A stretch of 64,000 bases of DNA, from NCBI GenBank assembly GCA_036824505.1, contig DAITAA010000005.1:62001-126000 (forward strand), given 5' to 3'. Position 1 is the stretch's first letter. Every line of letters starts with the position of its first letter. A program made the position numbers and the translations under genes. The notes beneath the pieces were generated by a model that had not been told where the DNA came from, did not search any database, and saw only the letters and a program-made list of their open reading frames with translations. Below are positions 42,494 through 51,526 of this stretch, piece after piece. Origin of the DNA: SCUD01 sp036824505 (GTDB lineage: Bacteria > Pseudomonadota > Gammaproteobacteria > Steroidobacterales > Steroidobacteraceae).

Positions 42494-44371
42494 ATGCCGA
42501 AGATATCCCCTGTGGAACGATCATTCGTTAGCCGGTCGGGCAGGTCAAGGGCGGCGCGGGTGGCCGGGGCCGGGTGCCTCGCGCTGGTCGTCCTGCTTTC
42601 TTTCGGCCCGCACAGCGCCCTGGCGCAGGCCGCACCCGAGCCCGCGTCCTGCCAGACCGTGCGCTTCGCTGATATCGGCTGGACCGATGTCACGGCGACC
42701 ACGGGCCTTGCGAGCCACCTGCTCCGCAGGCTCGGCTACGTGCCTGTGGTCACCGTGCTGTCCGTGCCGGTGACCTACGCTTCGATGAAGAACAAGGACA
42801 TCGACGTCTTTCTCGGCAACTGGATGCCGTCGATGGACGGTGACAGTCGTGCCTATTTCGCGGATGGATCCGTCGAAGTGGTGGGCGCCAATCTCACCGG
42901 CGCAAAGTACACGCTCGCGGTGCCGGCCTATGCACACGACGCGGGACTCAAGGATTTCGCCGACATTGCGCGCTTCGGCGCGGAACTGAAACACGAGATC
43001 TACGGCATCGAGCCCGGCAATGACGGCAATCGCCACCTGCTCGAAATGATCAAGAAGAACCAGCTGGGTCTCGGTAAGTTCAAGCTCGTGGAGTCGAGCG
43101 AGCAAGGCATGCTGGCGCAGGTCGAGCGCGCCTATGCTGCGCGGCAGCCCATCGTGTTCCTCGGCTGGGAACCGCACCCGATGAACACACGATTCGATAT
43201 TCGTTATCTCAGCGGCGGTGATGCGAGCTTCGGGCCGAATTTTGGCGGGGCGACCGTCTTCACGAACACCCGGGCCGGCTATCTGCGCGAGTGCCCGAAT
43301 GTCGGCCGCCTGGTAAAGAACCTGAGATTCACATTGCGTGGTGAGAGCGAAATGATGGCCGGCATCCTGGACCGGCATCTTGCGCCGGAAGCTGCGGCTG
43401 AAGAATGGCTCAAGGCCAATCCGGACGCACTGGCGACATGGCTCGAGGGCGTGCAGACCTTCGATGGCAAGCCCGCCCTGCTGGAATCCGCGTCGTTGCC
43501 TGCTCAGCCTGTGGCGCGCGGTTTCGAGCCCTGGGTGACCAGTCACAAGATACCGCTCGGCCGCACGGTCGCCGCGTTCATCGAGTTCATCAAGATGCAC
43601 GGCAAGGCATTTTTCGCGGGCACCTCGACCGTGATTCGCAGCTCGGTGGATGCCACGAACGCCGTGCTGTCAGGAACTCCTGCACCGCTCCTGATCCTGG
43701 TGATCGCGGCGCTCGCCTGGCTTCTGCATCGCTCGATCGGACTTGCGATTTTCATCGTCGCGGGCCTGCTGTTCATCATGAACCAGGGTTACTGGGCCGC
43801 GACGCTCGAGACCTTGTCGCTGGTGTTCGTGTCCGCGCTGTTCTCGACTTTGATGGGCGTGCCGATAGGAATCGCGGCGGCGCATCGGCCGCGCCTGTAT
43901 GCAGCGCTGCGACCGGTGCTCGACCTGATGCAGACCCTGCCGACATTCGTGTATCTGATTCCGACGCTGGTCCTGTTCGGGCTCGGCGTCGTGCCCGGCC
44001 TGATCTCGACGGTGATCTTCGCGCTGCCGGCGCCGATCCGCCTCACGCACCTGGGTATCTCCTCCGTGCCGCGACCCTTGCTCGAAGCGGGTGACGCATT
44101 CGGCGCGACGCCAATGCAACGGCTGTGGAAAATCGAGCTGCCGAGTGCCCTGCCGACCATATTGGCCGGCGTCACCCAGTGCATCATGTTGAGCCTGTCG
44201 ATGGTCGTGATTGCGGCGCTGGTGGGCGCCGGCGGTCTCGGCGTGCCGGTCGTGCGGGCGCTGAACAGCGTGCAGGTTGATGTTGGTTTCGAGGCGGGCT
44301 TTGCGATCGTCCTGCTCGCAATCATCCTGGACCGTGTCAGCCGGCCCGGCAGTCGCAGTGCGTCTCAATGA
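42494..44371 (+). CDS. Fused choline ABC transporter: ChoX-type binding domain plus ChoW-type permease
   Basis: A 625-aa fusion. A signal peptide (about 20-45, ending SALAQAA) leads to a ChoX-type choline-binding domain (about 50-350). All aromatic-box and polar ligands known from Sinorhizobium ChoX have counterparts at a constant offset of 20: Trp63/Asp65 (GWTD), Trp110 (LGNWMP), Tyr139 (AKYTLA), Asn176 (EPGNDGNR) and Trp225 (GWEPHPMN). A ChoW-like permease with about six membrane segments fills residues 395-620, with the EAA-type loop LEAGDAFGATPMQRLWKIELPSA. I start at ATG 42494, after GGGGA; ATG 42443 is possible. The stop overlaps the ATPase gene (ATGA). ChoX and ChoW are normally separate proteins. 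Confidence 0.9.
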   Translation: MPKISPVERSFVSRSGRSRAARVAGAGCLALVVLLSFGPHSALAQAAPEPASCQTVRFADIGWTDVTATTGLASHLLRRLGYVPVVTVLSVPVTYASMKNKDIDVFLGNWMPSMDGDSRAYFADGSVEVVGANLTGAKYTLAVPAYAHDAGLKDFADIARFGAELKHEIYGIEPGNDGNRHLLEMIKKNQLGLGKFKLVESSEQGMLAQVERAYAARQPIVFLGWEPHPMNTRFDIRYLSGGDASFGPNFGGATVFTNTRAGYLRECPNVGRLVKNLRFTLRGESEMMAGILDRHLAPEAAAEEWLKANPDALATWLEGVQTFDGKPALLESASLPAQPVARGFEPWVTSHKIPLGRTVAAFIEFIKMHGKAFFAGTSTVIRSSVDATNAVLSGTPAPLLILVIAALAWLLHRSIGLAIFIVAGLLFIMNQGYWAATLETLSLVFVSALFSTLMGVPIGIAAAHRPRLYAALRPVLDLMQTLPTFVYLIPTLVLFGLGVVPGLISTVIFALPAPIRLTHLGISSVPRPLLEAGDAFGATPMQRLWKIELPSALPTILAGVTQCIMLSLSMVVIAALVGAGGLGVPVVRALNSVQVDVGFEAGFAIVLLAIILDRVSRPGSRSASQ

Positions 44372-45582
44372 GTGCCGCACTCGAGTTCAAGGATGTCGAC
44401 ATCCTGTTCTGCCGGGAACGGGGGAGAAAAGGCGCGCGCGCGATCCGCGATGCGCTTGCGCGGCTCGATGCGGGCGGCACAAGGGACGAGATTTCTGCTG
44501 CCTGCGGCGTCGTGGTCGGTGTGGTCGGCGCAAGCCTCGGCATCGCGCCGGGCGAGATCTGCGTGATGATGGGGCTGTCGGGGTCCGGAAAATCGACGCT
44601 CCTGCGGGCGGCCAACGGCCTGACGGCCATCACGCGCGGGCAGGTGCTGATCGATGACGCGAATGCGCCGATCGATGTGGGCCACTGCAGCACGGAACGC
44701 CTGAGGCGCCTGCGACGCGAACGCGTCGCCATGGTATTCCAGCAATTCGCGCTGCTTCCCTGGCGCACGGTCGCGGACAACGTCGGTCTGGGCCTGGAAT
44801 TGCGCGGCGAATCAGCGGCTGAACGGCGCAAGATCGTCGCGGAACAGCTCGACCTGGTCGGTTTGTCGCAATGGGCAGATCGCGATGTCAGCGAGTTGTC
44901 CGGCGGCATGCAGCAGCGGGTGGGTCTGGCGCGTGCGTTTGCGACCAGGGCGGACATTCTGCTGATGGACGAACCGTTTTCGGCCCTTGATCCGCTGATC
45001 CGCGACAAGCTGCAGGACGAGTTGCTGGCGCTGCAGGAACGCGTCAGGAAGACAATCCTGTTCGTAAGTCATGACCTTGACGAAGCGCTGCGCCTCGGGG
45101 ACCGGATCTCGATCATGCATCATGGCCGCATCGTGCAGACCGGTGCTGCACAGGATATCGTGCTGCGTCCCGCTGACGACTACGTCGCGGAATTCGTGCG
45201 GCACATGAATCCGCTCAACGTGCTCACCGGCGCGATGATCATGCGCAAGCGTGAGCAGATGGATCGGGCGGACGGCGCTCTTTGCCTCGACGACGCGCGA
45301 CATTATCAACTGAAGCTCGACTCCCATCATGCGCCCGTCGAATTGCGCCTCAACGGGCAACCGCATCCCTTGCGCGTCGTGGGCGATGACGCGGTATGCG
45401 CCGAGGACGAACGCGCCGTGATCGTCGCGCCCGCATCGCTGTCGCTGCAGGCCTTGATTGACCTGCGCCGGAGGACGGGTCATCCCGTGTTGCTCGCGGA
45501 GGGCGGTCAGGTGCTGGGCGTCTGCGGCGAAACGGAGATTATCGGCGCGCTGGCGGCGCGTGGGCCGGGCAATACGGCCTGA
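44368..45582 (+). CDS. choV: Choline/betaine ABC transporter ATPase ChoV
   Basis: A 404-aa ATPase of the ProV/OpuA type. Walker A is GLSGSGKST near residue 72, the Q-loop VFQQFALLPWRTV, signature LSGGMQQRVGLARA and Walker B LLMDEPFSALDP. The H-loop SHDLDEAL is intact. A C-terminal extension of about 120 residues occupies the place of the CBS domains of osmosensing OpuA/ProV, but I see no clear CBS motif. It is coupled to the binding-protein/permease gene by a 4-base overlap. Import for catabolism fits the neighbouring betAB genes better than osmoprotection. Confidence 0.92.
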   Translation: MSAALEFKDVDILFCRERGRKGARAIRDALARLDAGGTRDEISAACGVVVGVVGASLGIAPGEICVMMGLSGSGKSTLLRAANGLTAITRGQVLIDDANAPIDVGHCSTERLRRLRRERVAMVFQQFALLPWRTVADNVGLGLELRGESAAERRKIVAEQLDLVGLSQWADRDVSELSGGMQQRVGLARAFATRADILLMDEPFSALDPLIRDKLQDELLALQERVRKTILFVSHDLDEALRLGDRISIMHHGRIVQTGAAQDIVLRPADDYVAEFVRHMNPLNVLTGAMIMRKREQMDRADGALCLDDARHYQLKLDSHHAPVELRLNGQPHPLRVVGDDAVCAEDERAVIVAPASLSLQALIDLRRRTGHPVLLAEGGQVLGVCGETEIIGALAARGPGNTA

Positions 45583-45622
45583 CGACGGGGTTGATAGCCG
45601 CCGCAGCTACAGGCGCGGCCGG

Positions 45623-47338
45623 CTACAGGCGAGGCCTCCGCTTGAAGTCGAACAACCCGGTCAGATCGCCGATTGCCGGCCGGTTCACCGGCACGTACGG
45701 ATCGCGTTTGGTGTGAATCGGGTTCGGCAGGTTGTCGCGGCTGCGGGCCGTGATAGGCGGCAAGCCCCAGTTGTACTCGATGAACTTGGCGATCGAGGCG
45801 TGATCGTAATACGTGTGATCGACGTGGCCGCGCCGCGCGTACGGTGAGACCGCGAGCAGCGGAATGCGCGTGCCGTCACCGAAGAAGTCAATCGGCTGCA
45901 CATAGCCGGAATCGTAGTAGCCGCCGCCCTCGTCGAATGTCACGAGGACCGCCGTGTGCTTCCAGATCTCGGGATTGGCACGCAGCCGGGCGATGACGTC
46001 GCGCACCAGCTCGTCATAAGCCGGCTCCATGGCGTAGCCCGGGTGGCCGGAAATGCTGTCGTAGGGCGCAATCACTGAGACTGCGGGGAAAGTCTCCGCA
46101 TTCTTCACGTCGACATAGAACTGCTGCAGGCCCTGAAGCTTCGCACGATCGGGGCCGGTCATCGTCGAAGTGAAGTAGCTCATCGTGTCGCACATCGCGC
46201 AATATTCGCGGTCGATTGTCTTGCCATCATTGCGGCCGCCGGAATACCACTTCCATGACACGCCACCGGCGCTCATCGCGTCGCCGATATTTCGCATGGA
46301 CTGCGGCGGCAGCACGCGCTTTTCCGGCTTGTCTTCACGCAGCGACCCGTCCGGCATGAAGGCCGGCTCAAGATTGTTGACCATGTAGTAATGGCCGGGC
46401 TCGCAGTTGCCATCGCGGAAAACCGGGTACGGCAGGCTGGCGAGATAGGCGCGGATCGATGCAACACCGGGCGCGCTGCTGTCTGCGCAGGCAACCAGCG
46501 TGCCGCCCTGATAGCCGTCCTCGGTGTACCAGTTGTTCGTGCCGGGCTGCGGATCCGGGTTTTCGATCAGCTTGGCGGGCGGCGTGGTAGCCACCCCATC
46601 CGCCGTGTAGTACCCAACATCCGCCGTCGCAAGTGCAAAGTAATTAGCCGTGGTACCGCCGAGGATCGGCTGGTGGTAGTTGTCGGCAAGCGCATACTGG
46701 TCGGCGAGCGAGCGGAAATAAGCGGCATCGCCGCCTGCCATGTTGTAGAAGCCCATGGCCACGCCGCCCTGATAGGTTTGGTTGGGCGCGAAGGGCAGGT
46801 CGCCGTTGCTCGGGCCCATGCCGACAGTCTCCGCCGTCCAAACGAACAGGTCGTTCTTGCCACCGTTGATCTGCTGAAACATCTGGAAGAAGCGGTGTAC
46901 CGGATCGCCGGTGTGCGCGCCGTAGCCGACGTGCTGCGAAATTGCGTATGGCCCGTTCGGCAACTGCCCGGTGATGCGTGCGTCCGGGACATTTTGTTGC
47001 TGGCCGAATGCTGCGAAGGCGTAAGGCTGCGGCAACACGGCATAACTTCCGGTCACCTTCGGCGTCGGCGTATAGCGGTCAAGGACCTCGGCAGTATGCT
47101 GCTCGGCGAGCTGGAAATTCGGGCCTGGCGACCCGTCGGCGCGCACGATTCCGCGTGACAGCAGGTTCCAGACCGTCTGCCGCGACTTCGGCCGGTACGT
47201 CGCGAACAGGTTATCGAAGGTGCGGTTCTCGCCGACGATGACGACGACATGCTCGATCGGCGTGCGGGGGGGTGCTGCCATGCTGCCGGCGGCGAACGCG
47301 CCGGCGATGGCCGCGAAAGCGATTCTGCGAAATTTCAC
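45623..47338 (-). CDS. Secreted phosphoesterase (AcpA acid phosphatase / phospholipase C superfamily)
   Basis: A 571-aa exported enzyme with a signal peptide (MKFRRIAFAAIAGAFAAGS). The N-terminal metal motif HVVVIVGENRTFDNLFATY defines the phosphoesterase family (PF04185). A probable nucleophile is Thr in LGGTTANYF. C-terminal metal ligands are in VTFDEGGGYYDSGY and GHVDHTYYDH. DEGGGYYD is nearer to AcpA-type acid phosphatases than to the YDEN motif of phosphatidylcholine-specific phospholipases C, so both activities are possible. The start is GTG 47338. It follows a TonB-dependent receptor on the same strand and may liberate phosphocholine, glycerol phosphate or phosphate outside the cytoplasm. 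Confidence 0.82.
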   Translation of the reverse strand: MKFRRIAFAAIAGAFAAGSMAAPPRTPIEHVVVIVGENRTFDNLFATYRPKSRQTVWNLLSRGIVRADGSPGPNFQLAEQHTAEVLDRYTPTPKVTGSYAVLPQPYAFAAFGQQQNVPDARITGQLPNGPYAISQHVGYGAHTGDPVHRFFQMFQQINGGKNDLFVWTAETVGMGPSNGDLPFAPNQTYQGGVAMGFYNMAGGDAAYFRSLADQYALADNYHQPILGGTTANYFALATADVGYYTADGVATTPPAKLIENPDPQPGTNNWYTEDGYQGGTLVACADSSAPGVASIRAYLASLPYPVFRDGNCEPGHYYMVNNLEPAFMPDGSLREDKPEKRVLPPQSMRNIGDAMSAGGVSWKWYSGGRNDGKTIDREYCAMCDTMSYFTSTMTGPDRAKLQGLQQFYVDVKNAETFPAVSVIAPYDSISGHPGYAMEPAYDELVRDVIARLRANPEIWKHTAVLVTFDEGGGYYDSGYVQPIDFFGDGTRIPLLAVSPYARRGHVDHTYYDHASIAKFIEYNWGLPPITARSRDNLPNPIHTKRDPYVPVNRPAIGDLTGLFDFKRRPRL

Positions 47339-47356
47339 TATTGTGTTGCTCGCTTC

Positions 47357-47386
47357 CCCGGCCGGACCACCAGGGGTCCGGCCGGG
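47357..47386 (-). other. Perfect 12-bp inverted repeat between receptor and phosphoesterase genes
   Basis: CCCGGCCGGACC (47357-47368) and its exact complement GGTCCGGCCGGG (47375-47386) enclose a 6-base loop. No T-run follows on either strand, so it is not a classical terminator. It lies 18 bases upstream of the phosphoesterase GTG, where a stable RNA stem could limit read-through or protect the upstream receptor mRNA. Confidence 0.6.
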
Positions 47387-47407
47387 CTCGAGTGCAATTC
47401 GATCAGG

Positions 47408-49807
47408 TCAGAACTGCCCGTTCAGCGATATGAACCACTGCAGCGGAGCACCCGCCAGCAGCGTCTGGTTATCACCGGAATTACCGAAGCCGTTCGAGCC
47501 GATTGTCGAGACATAGCTCTCGTCGGTCAGGTTCGTGACGTTGGCCTGGATCGAGAGATTCTTGCCGAAGCCAAAGTCCTTGAACCGGTAGCCGAGGCTG
47601 ACGTTGACCAGCGTATACGAATCGACCTTGCCCTTGCCATCAGGAGTGCAGGGCGTCGGAAACGCCGGGCCGGTCCTCGGATCGCACAGGCTGTTCGTGT
47701 AGGTGAAATAGCGCTCGCCGGTAAAATCGACTCCAAGCTTGCCGAAGATCGTGCCGTTGTCGTAGCCGAGTTCCGACTTGAACAGCTCCTTCGGGGCATC
47801 AACCACCTGTTTGTCACCGGTCGGAATGACCGTTTGCTCACCGGCGGTATTTACCTGTATGACGTCGTCCTGGTACTGGGAATCGTTGTAACTCAGGGAG
47901 TTGTACCAGCTCCAGTTCTCCATGAACGCCCAGCGTACGCCGACCTCGGCGCCCTGAGTCTTGACGTCACCGACGTTCTGCAGCACCACCGGGCAACCGA
48001 CGATGCCGGAGCAGAGCGTGTTGCCAAGCAGCCGGTCCTTGAAGTCGACGTAGTAGAGCGCCGCTACCGCCTGCAGGTCCGCAACGGTGTAACGCCAGCC
48101 GAGTTCGTAGGTCGTCGAGGTTTCCGGATCAAGGCCGGCGGCTTTCAGCACTGCGAAGTTGTCGGGTGACGTTGCAAATGGCGATGCGCCTGTCGCCGAG
48201 GCGATGAATGCGCGCATGTTCTTCGTGGCAGCGCCGAAGACCTCGTTCTCATCGTTGATCGTGTAGTTGAATCCGACCTGCGGCAGGAAGTCTTCCGAGG
48301 CTTCAATGCTGCCCGCCAGACTGGTGGGGAAACGGGTATCGACGACCGCCCGCGCCCTGTTCTTCACGTTCAGCGACTTGAAGCCGAAGTTGATCTTCAG
48401 CGCGTCGTTGATCGCCCAGACGTCCTGGACGAAGAACTGGTCCGTGCTGGTGTTGAAGGCGTACTGCCATTGTGTAAAGAACGGATCGGTCATGAATTCG
48501 AGCGAATCCCGCTGCGGAGCGGCCAATTCGAGTCCGTAGAAGCGGCGCGCCTGGTTGAAGTCGTTATCCTCGATCCAGAGGCCGGCACTTAGCGTGTGCG
48601 CACCGGTAGCCCAGGTCAGGGCCGAGGTCACGCCCTGGCGGTCGATGTCGTATTCAGTCGTGCGCACTGAGATCGGCGCATTGGCGCCCGAGGCGATCGT
48701 GCCACCTCTGCCATCCGGCGCACCGGCCGGGGTTGGAACATACGGTGTGAACCAGATGCCCTGGCCCTTGTTTTCGTGCCGGTAAATGGTCGTGTCCCAG
48801 GACCAGCCATCGCCGAAGGGCAGGTTCAGTGTCGCGCCCATGAGGTGGTCCTTGCGCAGGCCCGCGGCGTTCGCGTAGGAGTCGTCCACGGTCCCGATCG
48901 GCGATGGATACGGTCCCGGCAACGTGCCCTGATAGATCTGCGCAACCTGAACCATCAGCGGCCAGTCACTCGGCGCCGACAGGTTGTCCCAGTCGTAACC
49001 GAGACGGTTGATCATGTCGAAAGACAGGTCCTGGTAGTCGTTTTCCTGCCGGTCCGACCAGTTGTAGAACGCGGACAGCTTCCCGTCGCCGAGCGGTTGC
49101 ACGACCTTGAAATTGGCGTGCTCCTGCTTCTGCTCGCCGTAGCCCTTCCATTTGTCGGTCTGCTGGTTCGTATAGCTGATGTAAGCATTCGTGCCGGCGC
49201 TACCGAGATCGCCCGTCTCGAAACGGATGAATCCGCGCTGGTCCGAGTCGCTGCCGCCCGTGAGCGCGAGATTGAGGCCAAGCTCATGTGCGGGGTCAAT
49301 GGAGTAGAACTGCAGCGTGCCACCGAGGTTGCTGCTCGAGGCGGTCTCAAGTGAGCCCGCGCCCTGCGACAGGATCGCATTACCGATGTTCTCGGAGGAG
49401 ATCGCGCGGCTGATGTGCAAGCCGTTGTGGTTGCCGTAGCTCATGTCACCGAGCGGCACGCCGTCGAGCGTGAAGCCGAGCTGATTCTGGTTGAAGCCCC
49501 GCACCGTAATGCGGGTTGACCATTCATAGGCGCCGTACGCGTCCGCCGATTGGAAACTGACGCCCGGCAGCTTGGAGATGACCTTGAGGGCGCTCGTGCC
49601 GGGTGCTGACTGCTCGATTTCGATTGCACTGACCTCGGAGACCTGCCGCGACTGACCGCGGCCGAACACCAGGACTTCTTCGAGCGTCGTATCTGCAGGC
49701 GTATCCGTCCCGGCTGCCTGGACATTCGCAGCCGCGAGTACGGCAGCAACTGTCGCCGCCACGTTGAACGCACGCGCGAGTGGCGCCTTGATCGCTGATC
49801 TAGTCAT
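47408..49807 (-). CDS. TonB-dependent outer-membrane receptor (copy 2)
   Basis: A 799-aa receptor. Signal peptide at about residues 1-32; TonB box LEEVLVFGRGQ; plug motifs VISKLPGVSFQSADAYG, RITVRGFNQNQLGFTLDGVPLG. The barrel ends WFISLNGQF with the C-terminal Phe typical of outer-membrane proteins. I start at ATG 49807 because AGGAGGA lies 3 bases upstream; the frame is open to 49834 with no ribosome site. The sequence differs greatly from the other receptor in the window. The ligand is unknown; linkage to a secreted phosphoesterase suggests a phosphorylated or lipid-derived compound. Confidence 0.88.
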   Translation of the reverse strand: MTRSAIKAPLARAFNVAATVAAVLAAANVQAAGTDTPADTTLEEVLVFGRGQSRQVSEVSAIEIEQSAPGTSALKVISKLPGVSFQSADAYGAYEWSTRITVRGFNQNQLGFTLDGVPLGDMSYGNHNGLHISRAISSENIGNAILSQGAGSLETASSSNLGGTLQFYSIDPAHELGLNLALTGGSDSDQRGFIRFETGDLGSAGTNAYISYTNQQTDKWKGYGEQKQEHANFKVVQPLGDGKLSAFYNWSDRQENDYQDLSFDMINRLGYDWDNLSAPSDWPLMVQVAQIYQGTLPGPYPSPIGTVDDSYANAAGLRKDHLMGATLNLPFGDGWSWDTTIYRHENKGQGIWFTPYVPTPAGAPDGRGGTIASGANAPISVRTTEYDIDRQGVTSALTWATGAHTLSAGLWIEDNDFNQARRFYGLELAAPQRDSLEFMTDPFFTQWQYAFNTSTDQFFVQDVWAINDALKINFGFKSLNVKNRARAVVDTRFPTSLAGSIEASEDFLPQVGFNYTINDENEVFGAATKNMRAFIASATGASPFATSPDNFAVLKAAGLDPETSTTYELGWRYTVADLQAVAALYYVDFKDRLLGNTLCSGIVGCPVVLQNVGDVKTQGAEVGVRWAFMENWSWYNSLSYNDSQYQDDVIQVNTAGEQTVIPTGDKQVVDAPKELFKSELGYDNGTIFGKLGVDFTGERYFTYTNSLCDPRTGPAFPTPCTPDGKGKVDSYTLVNVSLGYRFKDFGFGKNLSIQANVTNLTDESYVSTIGSNGFGNSGDNQTLLAGAPLQWFISLNGQF

Positions 49808-50016
49808 ATATCCTCCTGGTGGATTCTTCTTCATTGCAGCAAGCAGATGCGGGTGGCATCTGTTGTGATATTCATACGTTTTGAGACGGGAGCATCTTAC
49901 GCTCTTCCGGTTGGCTTGTAATGCCGGGGAAACGTGTTGGCGGCCGCCCGCCGGAATGCCGTCATTTTGTCACATAATCGCAACAAACCGGGCGTTCAAG
50001 GACCTGTGCAGAGGCC

Positions 50017-51507
50017 TCAGACGGTCAGCGTCCGTCGCAGTGCGGTCTTCCACCCGGCAATCAGTTCCGCGCGGCGGGCAGAGGCCATGCCTGGCGTGAA
50101 CGTCGCGCCCATCTCCCAGGCAGCGGCGACGGCCTGAAGGTCCGGCCAGACGCCGGTGGCGAGTCCGGCCAGAAAGGCGGCCCCGAGCGCCGTCGTTTCA
50201 AGCTGAGTCGGCCGGTTCACCGGTGCAGCGACCACGTCCGCGAGGAACTGGCAGAACCAGTCATTGGCGGCCATGCCGCCATCGACGCGGATCGCTGCTG
50301 CGCGGCGCGCACCATCACCGGCCATCGCCGCGGTCAGGTCGAGCGTCTGAAATGCGACCGACTCGAGTGCTGCCCGTACGAGATGTGCGCCGGTGGCGTC
50401 GAGTGTCAGTCCGCAGATCAGACCGCGCGCGTTCGACTGCCAATGCGGTGCGCCAAGGCCGACGAAGGCCGGCACCATGTACACGCCGTGACTGTCCGGC
50501 ACCTGCGCCGCCAATGCGGCCGTCTCGGCGGCATCGCTGATGAGCTCGAGTCCATCCCGCAGCCATCGGATGGCTGCGCCGGCAACGAAGATCGAACCTT
50601 CCATTGCATAAGTCGTGCGACCGTTGATGCGATACGCCGGTGTCGTCAGCAGTCTGTTCGGCGACAGCACCGGCGTGTCGCCGGTGTTGAGCAGCAGGAA
50701 GCAGCCCGTGCCGTAGGTGGACTTGACCATACCGGGCTCAAAACAGGCCTGGCCGATCAGTGCCGCCTGCTGGTCACCGGCGATGCCGCCGATTGGAATG
50801 GCCCGGTCGAACAGGCCCGGCGCGGTCTCGCCGTAGAGCGCGCTGCTGTCCTTCACCTCAGGCAGCATGGCGCGAGGCACGCGGATCAGTTGCAGCAGTT
50901 CCTCGTCCCAGTCTCCGCGATGGATGTCGAAAAGCAACGTGCGCGAGGCGTTGGTTACGTCCGTGGCGTGCACCCGGCCACCCGTCAGCCGCCAGAGCAG
51001 GAAGCTGTCGATCGTGCCGAAGGCGAGTTCGCCACGCTCCGCGCGCGTGCGCGCGCCGCTGATCCGGTCCAGCAGCCAGCTGACCTTGGTGCCCGAGAAG
51101 TACGGATCGAGCAGCAGTCCGGTGCGCTGCCGGACCAGATCCTCGGCGCCCTCACTCTTCAGGCGGGCGCATACTTCGGCGCTGCGCCGGTCCTGCCAGA
51201 CAATGGCGCGATGAATCGGCCTGCCGGTGCTGCGTTCCCAAATCACCGCCGTTTCGCGCTGATTGGTGATACCGATTGCCGCGATGCCGCCAGTGCCCTG
51301 TCCGGTCTTGCCGATGGCTTCGTGCGCCGTCGCCATGGCGTCGCGCCAGATGTCCTCCACATCGTGTTCCACCCAGCCCGCAGCCGGGTAATGCTGCTGA
51401 AGTTCGCGCCGCGCAATCGACACGGTCTGGCCGCGGTCATCGAACACGATGCTGCGCGTCGAAGTCGTACCCTGGTCAATGGCGAGAATGTGGCGAGGCC
51501 GGCTCAT
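50017..51507 (-). CDS. glpK: Glycerol kinase GlpK
   Basis: A 496-aa FGGY-family kinase making sn-glycerol-3-phosphate from glycerol and ATP. N-terminal ILAIDQGTTSTRSIVFD, then NQRETAVIWERSTGRPIHRAIVWQDRR, are GlpK-specific. The C-terminal FGGY signature is in GLICGLTLDATGAHLVRAALES, followed by VDGGMAANDWFCQFLADV. It lies 19 bases downstream of a dimethylglycine dehydrogenase-like gene on the same strand, so glycerol and methylamine use appear co-transcribed. No aerobic GlpD is present in the window. Confidence 0.96.
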   Translation of the reverse strand: MSRPRHILAIDQGTTSTRSIVFDDRGQTVSIARRELQQHYPAAGWVEHDVEDIWRDAMATAHEAIGKTGQGTGGIAAIGITNQRETAVIWERSTGRPIHRAIVWQDRRSAEVCARLKSEGAEDLVRQRTGLLLDPYFSGTKVSWLLDRISGARTRAERGELAFGTIDSFLLWRLTGGRVHATDVTNASRTLLFDIHRGDWDEELLQLIRVPRAMLPEVKDSSALYGETAPGLFDRAIPIGGIAGDQQAALIGQACFEPGMVKSTYGTGCFLLLNTGDTPVLSPNRLLTTPAYRINGRTTYAMEGSIFVAGAAIRWLRDGLELISDAAETAALAAQVPDSHGVYMVPAFVGLGAPHWQSNARGLICGLTLDATGAHLVRAALESVAFQTLDLTAAMAGDGARRAAAIRVDGGMAANDWFCQFLADVVAAPVNRPTQLETTALGAAFLAGLATGVWPDLQAVAAAWEMGATFTPGMASARRAELIAGWKTALRRTLTV

Positions 51508-51526
51508 ATGTTGCTGACTGATTGCC

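Noticed and set aside
45605..45630. Short duplication of CTACAGGCG at the end of the phosphoesterase gene
   Set aside because: Only about 9 bases repeated once in the gap between convergent genes. It is most simply chance or a small slippage event.
49965..49982. GTCATTTTGTCACAT as a Pho box for the receptor–phosphoesterase genes
   Set aside because: The GTCA repeats are 8 rather than 11 bases apart and point away from the receptor gene.
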